Source: JBFIHF01 sp964411125 (lineage in GTDB: Bacteria > Myxococcota_A > Bradymonadia > Bradymonadales > Bradymonadaceae). Taken from it: a stretch of 64,000 bases of DNA. The DNA is taken from contig CAYPJU010000007.1 of the NCBI GenBank assembly GCA_964411125.1, positions 1 through 64,000 on the forward strand, read 5' to 3'. Both the position numbers and the translations under genes were made by a program. Positions 7,464-16,087 of this stretch are shown here, piece after piece (position 1 is the first letter of the stretch; every line of letters starts with the position of its first letter). Under the pieces are notes generated by a model that had not been told where the DNA came from, did not search any database, and worked only from the letters and a program-made list of their open reading frames with translations.

Positions 7464-8999
7464 ATGACGACGTACATCATCAAGCGAATTTTGCTGATGA
7501 TCCCGACCCTGTTCGTGATCTCGGTGATCATCTTCCTCGTGCTGAACCTGGCTCCGGGCCGTCCCGGCGGTGGTGCAGGCGGTGAGGGCAACGAGACTGC
7601 TCAGTCCCAGGAAGCTCGCGAGAGCTATCGGATCTTCAAGGAGCAGTTCAACTTCGACAAGCCGGTGATGTTCAACACTCGCTTCTCGTTGACCGAGGAC
7701 GAAGTTCGTGAACAGGTCGAGACGCTCGTCGACTATCGCGCTCCAACCTGCGGCGAAGGGACCGAGAGTGCGGATTGCATCGCGCCTGATGACAAGCCCG
7801 CGATCGCCGACGTGATCGAGGCCGAGGACCAGCTCGAGGACTGGGGGAGTTACATCGTGCCGCAACTGCTGAGCATCGCGCAGACGAGCGACCGCCGAGC
7901 GGTCCGGGTCCTCGCGGTGAACCAACTCAGCACCAACGCCAAACGTAGACTCATCAACGAGTACGGCGCGGATCAAACCGACGAACAGCGCACCCTCAAC
8001 AAAGAGATCCATGCCGAGAACGAGCGGCTCGACGGCTGGCGCGTGCCACTGGACGCCGACTCGGCGGCCATCGACGCAGTGCTGACCGAGAGCTGGGTCC
8101 CGTGGTTCGAAGAGCACATCGACCGATACGAGTACACCTTCGGGGAAAAGTTCTCGATCTTCTTCACCGATACGAGGTTCGCGAAGTACTGGGCGAACCT
8201 GGCGAGGTTCGATTTCGGCGTGAGCCACGTCGACAAACGCCCCGTCCTGGAGAAGATTCTCGAGAAGGTGCCGTACACGCTGACGCTGAACTTCCTCGCG
8301 ATCTTCCTCGCGTACATCATCAGCGTCCCGCTCGGCGTCTGGTCGGCCTACCGGCAGAATACGGTCGCCGACCAGGTGGTCACCGTCGTGCTGTTCCTCC
8401 TTTACAGTCTCCCGTCGTTCTTCGTCGCGGTGTTGTTGCTCGAGACGTTGACGAAGGGAACGCCGCTCGACCTCTTCCCCACGGGAGACTTCGTCGGCAG
8501 CTTCCCGAGCTGGTTCGACCCGAGCAACGAGCGCACCATCGAGAGCTCCGACGACCTCACGACGCTCGAGTACATCATGAGCGTGTCGTACCACCTGGTG
8601 CTGCCGGTGTTCTGCCTCACTTACGGGGCGCTCGCGAGCCTCAGCCGATATGCTCGCACCGGACTGCTGGACGTCATCCGAGCCGACTACATTCGCACCG
8701 CCCGCGCCAAGGGCCTGGGTGAGCCGATGGTCATCGTGAAGCACGCGGTTCGTAACGGCATGATTCCGGTCCTGACACTGCTCGGCACGCTCCTCCCCGC
8801 TCTCATTGGAGGGTCGGTGGTCATCGAGTACGTGTTCAACATCCCCGGGATGGGCCTCTACATCTTCGAGAGCATCTTCGCCCGAGATTACAACGCCATC
8901 ATGGGCGTCCTGCTGATCTCCACACTCCTGACGCTCGTTGGTCTGCTGGTGTCCGACATCAGCTACGCCGTCGTCGATCCCCGCATCAGCTTCGACTGA
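7464..8999 (+). CDS. Peptide ABC transporter permease (OppB/DppB type) with a ~170-residue insertion
   Basis: This is one of the two inner-membrane channel subunits. The N-terminal helix (9-30, after MTTYIIKRILLM) and the C-terminal core from about residue 240 (FDFGVSHVDKRPVLEKI, then five helices) are typical, and the EAA loop is present (DYIRTARAKGLGE...HAVRNGMIPVL). At 511 residues it is far longer than the usual 305-340. The extra ~170 residues (about 70-238) sit in the periplasmic loop after helix 1, are charged and helical, contain two Cys (96, 105), and match nothing I recognise. The insertion could contact the anchored binding protein. The next permease gene starts 10 bp downstream. 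Confidence 0.93.
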   Translation: MTTYIIKRILLMIPTLFVISVIIFLVLNLAPGRPGGGAGGEGNETAQSQEARESYRIFKEQFNFDKPVMFNTRFSLTEDEVREQVETLVDYRAPTCGEGTESADCIAPDDKPAIADVIEAEDQLEDWGSYIVPQLLSIAQTSDRRAVRVLAVNQLSTNAKRRLINEYGADQTDEQRTLNKEIHAENERLDGWRVPLDADSAAIDAVLTESWVPWFEEHIDRYEYTFGEKFSIFFTDTRFAKYWANLARFDFGVSHVDKRPVLEKILEKVPYTLTLNFLAIFLAYIISVPLGVWSAYRQNTVADQVVTVVLFLLYSLPSFFVAVLLLETLTKGTPLDLFPTGDFVGSFPSWFDPSNERTIESSDDLTTLEYIMSVSYHLVLPVFCLTYGALASLSRYARTGLLDVIRADYIRTARAKGLGEPMVIVKHAVRNGMIPVLTLLGTLLPALIGGSVVIEYVFNIPGMGLYIFESIFARDYNAIMGVLLISTLLTLVGLLVSDISYAVVDPRISFD

Positions 9000-9008
9000 G
9001 GAACTGAG

Positions 9009-10250
9009 ATGAGTGACGAGACGACAAAAAGCGGCGCTCCGCGTCCCGACTACAAGAGCTACGGCGAGATCGTCTGGACGCAGTTCAAGAAGTATCCGGT
9101 CGCCTACTACAGCCTCTACGGCGTGGGCCTCCTCTTCCTGATCGCGATCCTGTGCCCGGTCTTCGCGCTGAACGTCCCGTTCTTCATCAGCGTCCCCGAG
9201 GGAACTCCCGGGGTGCCGGCGGGCGTGTCGTTCCCGTGGTTCGCCGCTCTCTTCGACACGAACTTCTTCGAGAGTGGGCTCGACATCTTCTTCAACTGGC
9301 TGCTCTTCTCCCTCCCCACGGCGTTCCTGGTGTGGTTGGGCTATCGGCAGTCGCTCGGCGGAGTCTCGAAGAAGGTGTACCGCGAGCGTCGAATGCGCTT
9401 CATCGGCATCGCCTCATTCATCATCTTCGCGATCTTCCTCGTCATCTACGTCGTGGAGTTTCGACAGCCCTACGTCGACTACGTGACGATCGCCGATCTC
9501 GACGGCGTCTCCGCATTCTTCCCGCCGCTCGAGTACTCGTACCGTGACGTCGACCTGAGCGCGGTACGCGTCGACCCCTCGTGGGACCACCTCCTGGGTA
9601 CGGACAAAGAGGGCCGCGACGTCTTCACTCGTCTGCTCTACGGCACCCGTATCTCGCTCACCATCGGCGTTGTCGCGGTCGGCATCTACATGACCATCGG
9701 GGTCGTCATCGGGGCGCTCGGCGGCTACTACGGCGGCTGGGTCGACATGGTCGTCCTCCGGCTCATCGAAGTGATGATCTGTTTCCCGACCCTCTTCCTC
9801 ATCCTCACGCTGCGCGGGTTCATCGACAATCCGAGCATCTTCCACATCATGCTCATCATCGGCGTGACCGGCTGGACCCGCATCGCCCGGCTCGTCCGGG
9901 GCGAGTTCCTCCGGCTGAAGAATCAGGAGTTCGTCCAGGCGGCGATCGCGATGGGCCTCACCCAGCGCAAGATCATCTTCCGCCATGTCTTGCCGAACGC
10001 CCTGGGCCCCGTCTTCGTCTCCGCCGCATTCGGCGTCGCTGGCGCGATCCTCATCGAGGCGACGTTGAGCTTCCTCGGACTCGGACCGCCCACTGCACCG
10101 AGCTGGGGACAGATCCTCACCACCGGTCGAGACACGGGCCAGATGGCCCTCATCCTCGCCCCCGGGTTCGCGATCTTCGTGACGGTATCGCTGCTGAACC
10201 TCGTGGGCGACGGCGCCCGAGACGCTCTCGACCCCAAGCTTAGGAAGTGA
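9009..10250 (+). CDS. Peptide ABC transporter permease (OppC/DppC type), N-terminally extended
   Basis: This is the second channel subunit of the transporter. The C-terminal ~220 residues hold the family core: HLLGTDKEGRDVFTRLLYGTRISL, four to five helices, and the EAA loop (EFVQAAIAMGLTQRKIIFRHVLPNALGP). At 413 residues it exceeds the usual ~300. The extra length lies before the core, where two additional hydrophobic segments (about 93-115 and 133-150) separate the first helix from the LLGTDKEGRD motif. ATG 9009 follows AGGA. Its stop at 10250 is 2 bp before the start of the ATPase gene. The long periplasmic parts in both permeases suggest co-evolved additions. Confidence 0.93.
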   Translation: MSDETTKSGAPRPDYKSYGEIVWTQFKKYPVAYYSLYGVGLLFLIAILCPVFALNVPFFISVPEGTPGVPAGVSFPWFAALFDTNFFESGLDIFFNWLLFSLPTAFLVWLGYRQSLGGVSKKVYRERRMRFIGIASFIIFAIFLVIYVVEFRQPYVDYVTIADLDGVSAFFPPLEYSYRDVDLSAVRVDPSWDHLLGTDKEGRDVFTRLLYGTRISLTIGVVAVGIYMTIGVVIGALGGYYGGWVDMVVLRLIEVMICFPTLFLILTLRGFIDNPSIFHIMLIIGVTGWTRIARLVRGEFLRLKNQEFVQAAIAMGLTQRKIIFRHVLPNALGPVFVSAAFGVAGAILIEATLSFLGLGPPTAPSWGQILTTGRDTGQMALILAPGFAIFVTVSLLNLVGDGARDALDPKLRK

Positions 10251-10252
10251 GC

Positions 10253-11338
10253 ATGTCCGAGTATCTGCTCGAGCTGAAAGAGTTGAAGACCTACTTCTTC
10301 ACCGACGACGGGATTCTCCCCTCCGTGGATGGCGTGAGTTACTCCATCCGTCCGGGGGAGACCCTCGGTGTCGTGGGCGAATCGGGATCGGGGAAATCGG
10401 TGACGGCGCTGAGCATCCTGGGCCTCATCCCGCAGCCGCCCGGAAAGATCGTCGGAGGAAAGATCCTGTTCGATGGAAAAGACCTCGCCGGCATGAACGA
10501 CGAGCAGCTCCGGACCATCCGCGGGAACGACATCTCGATGATCTTCCAGGAACCGATGACGAGCCTGAACCCGGTCTACACCGTCGGCAACCAGATCGTC
10601 GAAGCCATCACCCTTCATCAGGACCTGGAGTACCCCGAGGCGAGAGCGCTCGCGATCGACATGCTGCGCAAGGTCGGCATCCCGTCGCCCGAGCAGCGGA
10701 TCGACGAGTACCCGCACCAGATGTCGGGCGGCATGAAGCAGCGCGTGATGATCGCGATGGCGCTCGCTTGCAAACCGAAGCTCCTCATCGCAGACGAGCC
10801 CACGACTGCGCTCGACGTCACGATCCAGGCGCAGATTCTCGAGCTCCTCCGCGAGCTGCAGAACGAAATCGGGATGTCGATCATCTTCATCACGCACGAC
10901 CTCGCCGTCGTTGCGGAGACGTGCGACCACGTCGCCGTCATGTATGCGGGACGCATCGTCGAATACGCGGACGTCTTCACGCTCTTCGAGAAGCCTTCCC
11001 ACCCCTACACGAAGGGACTGTTCTCGAGCATCCCGAGCGTCGAGGCTGCGCACCACGAGCGCGACGACCGACTGTTCGTCATCCCCGGCATGGTCCCGCG
11101 TCCGCAGGAGTTCCCGACCGGATGCCGGTTCCGAACCCGATGCCGATTCGCCACCGAACAGTGCAAAGAGCGCCCGCCCCTCGAAGAGACCGACGAGGGA
11201 CATCTCGTCGCGTGCTGGTATGCCGAAGAGGTCCAGGCCGGAACCCGAGAACCGGGAACCCCGCACGACCCCCGCACGGTCGAGACGACCACGATTACGC
11301 CCGAGAGCATCGCGAGAGACGCGCGCAAGGAAGTGTGA
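10253..11338 (+). CDS. Peptide ABC transporter ATP-binding protein (OppD/DppD type)
   Basis: This ATPase powers the peptide transporter from the cytoplasmic side. Walker A GESGSGKS (~43-50), signature MSGGMKQR, Walker B LLIADEPTTALD and the switch His (ITHDLAVV) are all present. The C-terminal Cys motif typical of oligopeptide ATPases follows (GCRFRTRCRFATEQC). I start at ATG 10253, which has AGGAAG about 7 bases upstream; a GTG two codons earlier overlaps the previous stop and is less likely. Length 361 is normal. It needs the next gene as its heterodimer partner. Confidence 0.95.
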   Translation: MSEYLLELKELKTYFFTDDGILPSVDGVSYSIRPGETLGVVGESGSGKSVTALSILGLIPQPPGKIVGGKILFDGKDLAGMNDEQLRTIRGNDISMIFQEPMTSLNPVYTVGNQIVEAITLHQDLEYPEARALAIDMLRKVGIPSPEQRIDEYPHQMSGGMKQRVMIAMALACKPKLLIADEPTTALDVTIQAQILELLRELQNEIGMSIIFITHDLAVVAETCDHVAVMYAGRIVEYADVFTLFEKPSHPYTKGLFSSIPSVEAAHHERDDRLFVIPGMVPRPQEFPTGCRFRTRCRFATEQCKERPPLEETDEGHLVACWYAEEVQAGTREPGTPHDPRTVETTTITPESIARDARKEV

Positions 11339-11343
11339 CGACG

Positions 11344-12579
11344 ATGGCAGCCGTAGCGAAAGATACAGCGAGCACCGAGCCGTTGCTCAGCGTGCGAAAC
11401 CTCAAGAAGTACTTCCCGATTCACAAGGGGATCTTCAGCCGCGTCGCAGGACACGTGAAGGCGGTCGACGACGTGAGCTTCGACGTCTTCCCCAACGAGA
11501 CCCTCGGGCTCGTCGGCGAATCGGGCTGCGGCAAGACGACGACGGGGCGAACGATCCTGCGGCTGATCGAGCCGACCGAAGGCGAGATCGTCTTCGAGGG
11601 TCAGAATGTCGTGGGCCTCGACACCGAAGCGATGCGCAAGATCCGCCGCGACATGCAGATCATCTTTCAGGATCCGTACTCGTCGCTCAATCCGCGCATG
11701 ACGATCGAATCGATCATCGGCGAGGCGATCGAGTTCCACGGTATCGCCAAAGGCGACGAGCGCCGACACATGGTCGAGTCACTGCTCGAACGGGTCGGTC
11801 TTCAGCCGTCGTACATCACCCGCTATCCGCATGAGTTTTCGGGCGGTCAGCGGCAGCGTATCGGTATCGCGCGGGCCCTCGCGCTCAACCCGAGCTTCAT
11901 CGTGTGCGACGAGGCGGTGAGCGCGCTCGACGTCTCGGTGCAGGCGCAGGTCATCAACCTGCTCCAGGACCTGCAGGAAGAGTACGAGCTCAGCTTCCTC
12001 TTCATCGCCCACGACCTGTCTGTCGTCCGGCACATCTCGGACAGAATCGCCGTGATGTACCTCGGGCAGGTGATGGAACTCGCGACAGCGGACAGCCTGT
12101 TCGAGGCTCCGCTGCACCCGTACACGCAGGCGCTCTTGTCGGCGATCCCGCAGCCCAAGCCGCGTCGCAAGAAGTCGCGCATCATTCTGGAGGGCGACGT
12201 CCCCTCCCCCATCAATCCTCCGTCCGGGTGTCGTTTCCACACCCGTTGTCCCGCGTGCTTCTCGCCGTGCAAGACGATCATCCCGAAGACGATCGAGGCG
12301 GAGCCGGGACACTTCGTGAAGTGTCATCTGTACGACCCCGACCACGCGGACCCGTCGCACTTCGACGCCCTGCCGAATTTTCGTGGCGAGGATTCGGAAG
12401 CCGTCGCGACGCCCCCGCCGGGCACGGATGGCAAGGTCGACGCCCCGCTCGCTGGCGAGGCCGAGGAAGCAGACGTCGAAACGCCGACCGCGGCGAGCTC
12501 GCGAGACGCTTCGGCGCCGCCGGTCAAGTCGGACGAGGCCCCGATCGCATCGGCCGACGACGGCGATGAGGAAGAGTGA
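11344..12579 (+). CDS. Peptide ABC transporter ATP-binding protein (OppF/DppF type) with acidic tail
   Basis: The second ATPase of the transporter. Walker A GESGCGKTT, signature FSGGQRQRIGIARAL, and Walker B FIVCDEAVSALD are intact, as is the C-terminal motif GCRFHTRCPACFSPC. The usual family length is ~320-330; here 411 residues include an extra tail of about 75 residues that is rich in Glu, Asp, Ala and Pro (ending DDGDEEE). That tail looks disordered and its role is unknown. The start at 11344 is the first ATG after the previous stop, 5 bp downstream. It is the last gene of the operon. Confidence 0.94.
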   Translation: MAAVAKDTASTEPLLSVRNLKKYFPIHKGIFSRVAGHVKAVDDVSFDVFPNETLGLVGESGCGKTTTGRTILRLIEPTEGEIVFEGQNVVGLDTEAMRKIRRDMQIIFQDPYSSLNPRMTIESIIGEAIEFHGIAKGDERRHMVESLLERVGLQPSYITRYPHEFSGGQRQRIGIARALALNPSFIVCDEAVSALDVSVQAQVINLLQDLQEEYELSFLFIAHDLSVVRHISDRIAVMYLGQVMELATADSLFEAPLHPYTQALLSAIPQPKPRRKKSRIILEGDVPSPINPPSGCRFHTRCPACFSPCKTIIPKTIEAEPGHFVKCHLYDPDHADPSHFDALPNFRGEDSEAVATPPPGTDGKVDAPLAGEAEEADVETPTAASSRDASAPPVKSDEAPIASADDGDEEE

Positions 12580-12589
12580 ACATTATCGG

Positions 12590-12618
12590 CTCTCGCCCTG
12601 ATTTCATGCGGGCGAGAG
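12590..12618 (+). terminator. Stem-loop after the transporter operon
   Basis: CTCTCGCCC (12590-12598) pairs perfectly with GGGCGAGAG (12610-12618) around an 11-base loop, 10 bases after the last stop codon. There is no T-run, so it could act with Rho or protect the 3' end rather than be a classic intrinsic terminator. Confidence 0.5.
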
Positions 12619-12654
12619 CGAGACCCAACGACGGCTCGAGCGGGGGTCGCTATC

Positions 12655-12683
12655 TTGACAGGTTACAGACCCTCTGTCACGAT
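12655..12683 (+). promoter_or_regulatory. Probable promoter with inverted repeat in its spacer, upstream of the FHA-ATPase gene
   Basis: A perfect -35 box TTGACA lies at 12655-12660, and a weak -10 (CACGAT, 12678-12683) is 17 bases downstream. The spacer is almost filled by an imperfect inverted repeat: GTTACAGA (12662-12669), CCC, TCTGTCAC (12673-12680), with one mismatch. A repressor bound there would block polymerase. The weak -10 keeps confidence moderate. Confidence 0.45.
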
Positions 12684-12776
12684 CGCGCCGCCTGAGCCCA
12701 TTTGACGCTAGTAAGCTGTCTGGTCGCCGTCTGGCGGCTCAATTTTTCGAATTGCTCTACGGAGGTTCTTCTCCCC

Positions 12777-14738
12777 ATGTACTCCATTACGGTCAGCGAA
12801 AAAGGAGGCCAACAGTCCACCTACGACTTCAACAAGGGTGAGGTGACGATTGGGAGGATGAAGGGCAACGACATCGTGCTTCCGAAAGGCAACGTGTCGA
12901 AGCGCCACTCCCGGATCTTCGCCCAGGACGACGGCTTCAAGATCATCGACCTCGACAGCACGAACGGCACCTACGTGAACGGCCGGAAGATCACCGGGGA
13001 GCAGCCGATCACGATAAACGACAAAATCTACATCGGGGATTTCATCCTTCAGGTGGAGTCCGAGGCCGCGGCGAGCCCTGCTCCCCCCGCACCGCCGGAA
13101 GCACCGCCGGGAGGTGGCGGCTTCGGCAGTCCCTCGCCGGCGGGCGCCAGCTCCTCGGGCATGAATCAATTCGCACCGTCGCCGCCGAGCCCCGAGCCGC
13201 CGGCCAGCCCCGGTGGCTTCGGCAACCCGCCGACCGGCAGCCGAACTCCTGGTCCGCCCCCTCCGAGCAACGGCGCGTCGGGGATGGACTTTTCGTCGGG
13301 CCCGTCGCGGCCCGAGCCGAACAATTCGTTCAATCAGCCGCCTCCGCCGAGCAAACCAGCGCCGCCCAAGCCGGCCGCGCAGCCCGCCCCTTCGCGCCCC
13401 GCCCCCCCCGTGGGTGGTAGCGTCGGCGGGCGTCCCGACGAAATGCGCGGAGACCGTCCCCCTGCGGGACGGCCGGAGTACTCGCAGGTCAGCGCGATCC
13501 TCGCGGTCAACGAGCTCACCTCCGAGTTCGACGAAGACTTTCACGCCGCAATGCACGACGTCGCGACCGTGATGTTCGAGAGCGTCGGGCCCCAGGATCT
13601 TCCGTACCAGTACCCGCCCGCTCCCGAAGATCGGGACCGTTGGCGCCAGACGGTGGAGAGCGCCGTCGCGACCGTGAACCCCCGGGTGGACACGGAGGCG
13701 CTCACCGAGGCGCTCATCGCAGAGTGTGTCGGTCTGGGCCCGATCGACAGCTACCTCGACGACCCGACGGTCCAGGACATCTACGTCAACCGCTGGGATC
13801 ACGTGCTGATCCGACGCGAAGGTTCGCTCGTCCGAGCAACTTCGGCGTTCAGCCACCCGCAGCTCCTGATGGCGGCCGCATATCGTCTCCTCGGTCCGCG
13901 CGACATGGAGGTGTACGTCGACGAGATGCGTTTCGGAGACGGAACGCGCGTCCACGTGGTGCTGCCGCCGCTGGCGCCGGAAGGCCCCGCGATTACCGTT
14001 CGTAAACCTCAGACGAACCATCCGACGCTCGACGAGCTCGTGTCGCAGAACGCGCTGTCGTCCGGGATGGCAGAATTCCTGGGGAGTTGCATCGAAGCGG
14101 GCCGGTCGATCATGATCGCCGGGCCTACTGGCTCCGGAAAGAGCACCCTTCTGTCGGCACTCATGCAGGAGATGCCGTCGGGCGTCCGTCTCGTCGCGAT
14201 CGAGAACGGCGGTCGCCTCGCCCTCCCGCCAAACAGCGTCCGGCTCGAACCGAATCCCGCTGCAGGATTCGAAGCTCGATTCATGGTTCACTCGGCGATG
14301 GCTATGCATCCGCAGCGCATCGTGCTCGACGAAGCCCGTGGCGCGGAAGCCTACGACTTCGTCACTGCGGGGGCTTGCGGCACCGAAGGGTCGATGGTGA
14401 CGCTGCACGGCACCTCGGCCGCCGAATCGCTCGGACGCCTGGAGAGCCTCTGCCTGCTCGGAAGTTCCAACCTCAGCCCGCGAGGGCTGCGCGAGCAGAT
14501 CGCACGAGCCATCAACATCGTGGTGGTCGTCAACCGCACCCACGAGGGTCGCTTCCGCGTGCATCAGATCACGGAGGTTCAGGGGGTCGACCTCGACGCG
14601 TTCCGCCTCAACGACGTCTTCTACTATCGCGTCGAAGGCGCCGAAGGGGGGTACCACCCCACCGGATACGTACCGCTGTTCTTCGAGGACATGCGGCACG
14701 CCGGCGCCAATGTCGATTTCGGAATCTTCCGAGAGTGA
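12777..14738 (+). CDS. FHA domain fused to a CpaF/TadA-type (type II/IV secretion) ATPase
   Basis: This 653-residue protein joins a phosphothreonine-reading FHA domain (1-92; IGRMKGNDIVLP, KRHSRI, STNGTYVNG) through a ~150-residue Pro/Ser/Gly linker to a hexameric secretion/pilus ATPase module. The module has Walker A GPTGSGKST, the Walker B region RIVLDEARGAEAYDF and the histidine box TLHGTSAAESLGRLE. The Asp-box position reads IENGGR instead of the usual IEDTxE, so hydrolysis may be altered. The start at 12777 follows GGAGG (12761-12765). The following gene also carries FHA domains; no pilin, TadB/C or secretin genes are nearby. It may be a phospho-regulated motor for a pilus encoded elsewhere. 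Confidence 0.88.
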   Translation: MYSITVSEKGGQQSTYDFNKGEVTIGRMKGNDIVLPKGNVSKRHSRIFAQDDGFKIIDLDSTNGTYVNGRKITGEQPITINDKIYIGDFILQVESEAAASPAPPAPPEAPPGGGGFGSPSPAGASSSGMNQFAPSPPSPEPPASPGGFGNPPTGSRTPGPPPPSNGASGMDFSSGPSRPEPNNSFNQPPPPSKPAPPKPAAQPAPSRPAPPVGGSVGGRPDEMRGDRPPAGRPEYSQVSAILAVNELTSEFDEDFHAAMHDVATVMFESVGPQDLPYQYPPAPEDRDRWRQTVESAVATVNPRVDTEALTEALIAECVGLGPIDSYLDDPTVQDIYVNRWDHVLIRREGSLVRATSAFSHPQLLMAAAYRLLGPRDMEVYVDEMRFGDGTRVHVVLPPLAPEGPAITVRKPQTNHPTLDELVSQNALSSGMAEFLGSCIEAGRSIMIAGPTGSGKSTLLSALMQEMPSGVRLVAIENGGRLALPPNSVRLEPNPAAGFEARFMVHSAMAMHPQRIVLDEARGAEAYDFVTAGACGTEGSMVTLHGTSAAESLGRLESLCLLGSSNLSPRGLREQIARAINIVVVVNRTHEGRFRVHQITEVQGVDLDAFRLNDVFYYRVEGAEGGYHPTGYVPLFFEDMRHAGANVDFGIFRE

Positions 14739-14761
14739 TCGAGCAGTGAGGTCCGCCGGGC

Positions 14762-16081
14762 ATGTTCAATCTGACCGTCGAAGACAACAATGGACAGATA
14801 GCGGACCAGTTCTCGTTCGACCACGGTTCGTACGTCGTAGGGCGACACGAGGACTGTGACATCGTCCTCCCCTCGACTTCCGTCAGCCGGCAGCACGCCC
14901 GACTCTACGTGGAAGGTGGCCGCTGCTACATCGAAGACCTCGGCAGCTCCAACGGCGTCGTGGTCGACGGTCAGCGCGTGCTGAAAGCGAGGGACCTCGG
15001 GACCGCCTCTCAGATCAAAGTCGGAGACTTCTACCTCTACCTCGAGTTCAAACGTCCCGACCGCGCGGCGCAGGCCAACGTCCTGCAGACGCTCTTCATC
15101 TCCGACGACTCCAACCACAGCAAGCTGGTCCGGATCAACGACGCTTTCGCTGGCGAGGAGTTCAGCCTCTCCGAGATCGAGAACACCATCGGGCGGACCG
15201 ACGACAACTTCATCCTGTTGTCCGACCCGTCCATCAGCCGCCACCACGCCAAGATTCTTCGTAGCGGCGAGCAATACACGCTCGTCGATCTCGGGAGCTC
15301 CAACGGATCTCGCTACAACGGAAAGCCGGTTCACGAGCCCAAGCGCCTGATGCCCGGCGACCGCGTACACTTCGGAAACGTCGAGTTCGTCTACGCCCCC
15401 GGGCACATCGAGGTGAACCCTGCCGAGTACACTCGGGTCCAGGGGAGCAACAACGTCGTCCTCATGGTCGGGATAGGAGTCTTCGTTCTGCTGGCGCTCG
15501 TCGTCGGCGGGCTCGCCGTCTTCGCGACCTACGTGATGAAGGCCGAAGAACCCAATCCGAGCGCTCAGCCGCCCGTCGTGACGGTCGACCGTGCGACCGC
15601 GGCACTTCAAGAGGGGCGCTCCAAGATGGACCGCCGCGACTGGGCGGGCGCCGTCGTCGCATTCGACGAAGTGCTGGCGCTGAAGCCCGCCGACGGCGAG
15701 GCGCAAACGCTTCGCGACCAGGCCGAAGCCGAGCGGGCCGCGCAGCAGAAGTTCGAACAGGGAGAGACGCTCGTCGAGGAAGGCCTGCACCGCGACGCCA
15801 TCGCCGTCCTCGGAGAAGTCCCCGAAGGCACCGTCGCTCACCGGCGCGCTCAGGAGCAGATCGGGCACGTGAAGAAGACGCTCGCCTACAACCTTCGTAG
15901 CGAGGCGATGGAGACCTACCGCAGCAAGAAACCGAAGAAGGCGGCGATGCAAGATGCCCACGCCGCGGTCGTCGAAGCGCTCGAGTTGAACCCCGACGAC
16001 GAGGAAGCTCGACGCCTCGTCAAGGACATCGAACGCCTGATGAAAAAGAAGAAATGGTCCTACGAGGCGTACTCGCCTTAA
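14762..16081 (+). CDS. Membrane protein with two cytoplasmic FHA domains and a TPR-like C-terminal region
   Basis: The 439-residue protein has two FHA domains: 1-98 (VGRHEDCDIVLP, SRQHARL, SSNGVVVDG) and about 115-220 (IGRTDDNFILL, SRHHAKI, SSNGSRYNG). One transmembrane helix follows (about 236-262, LMVGIGVFVLLALVVGGLAV), then an Ala/Glu-rich helical region with TPR-like repeats (270-439) that ends in basic residues. FHA domains bind phosphothreonine, so this should recruit proteins phosphorylated by Ser/Thr kinases such as those encoded elsewhere in this window. It lies 23 bp after the FHA-ATPase gene and is probably co-transcribed. If the FHA part is cytoplasmic, the TPR part would be periplasmic. 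Confidence 0.85.
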   Translation: MFNLTVEDNNGQIADQFSFDHGSYVVGRHEDCDIVLPSTSVSRQHARLYVEGGRCYIEDLGSSNGVVVDGQRVLKARDLGTASQIKVGDFYLYLEFKRPDRAAQANVLQTLFISDDSNHSKLVRINDAFAGEEFSLSEIENTIGRTDDNFILLSDPSISRHHAKILRSGEQYTLVDLGSSNGSRYNGKPVHEPKRLMPGDRVHFGNVEFVYAPGHIEVNPAEYTRVQGSNNVVLMVGIGVFVLLALVVGGLAVFATYVMKAEEPNPSAQPPVVTVDRATAALQEGRSKMDRRDWAGAVVAFDEVLALKPADGEAQTLRDQAEAERAAQQKFEQGETLVEEGLHRDAIAVLGEVPEGTVAHRRAQEQIGHVKKTLAYNLRSEAMETYRSKKPKKAAMQDAHAAVVEALELNPDDEEARRLVKDIERLMKKKKWSYEAYSP

Positions 16082-16087
16082 CGGGAA

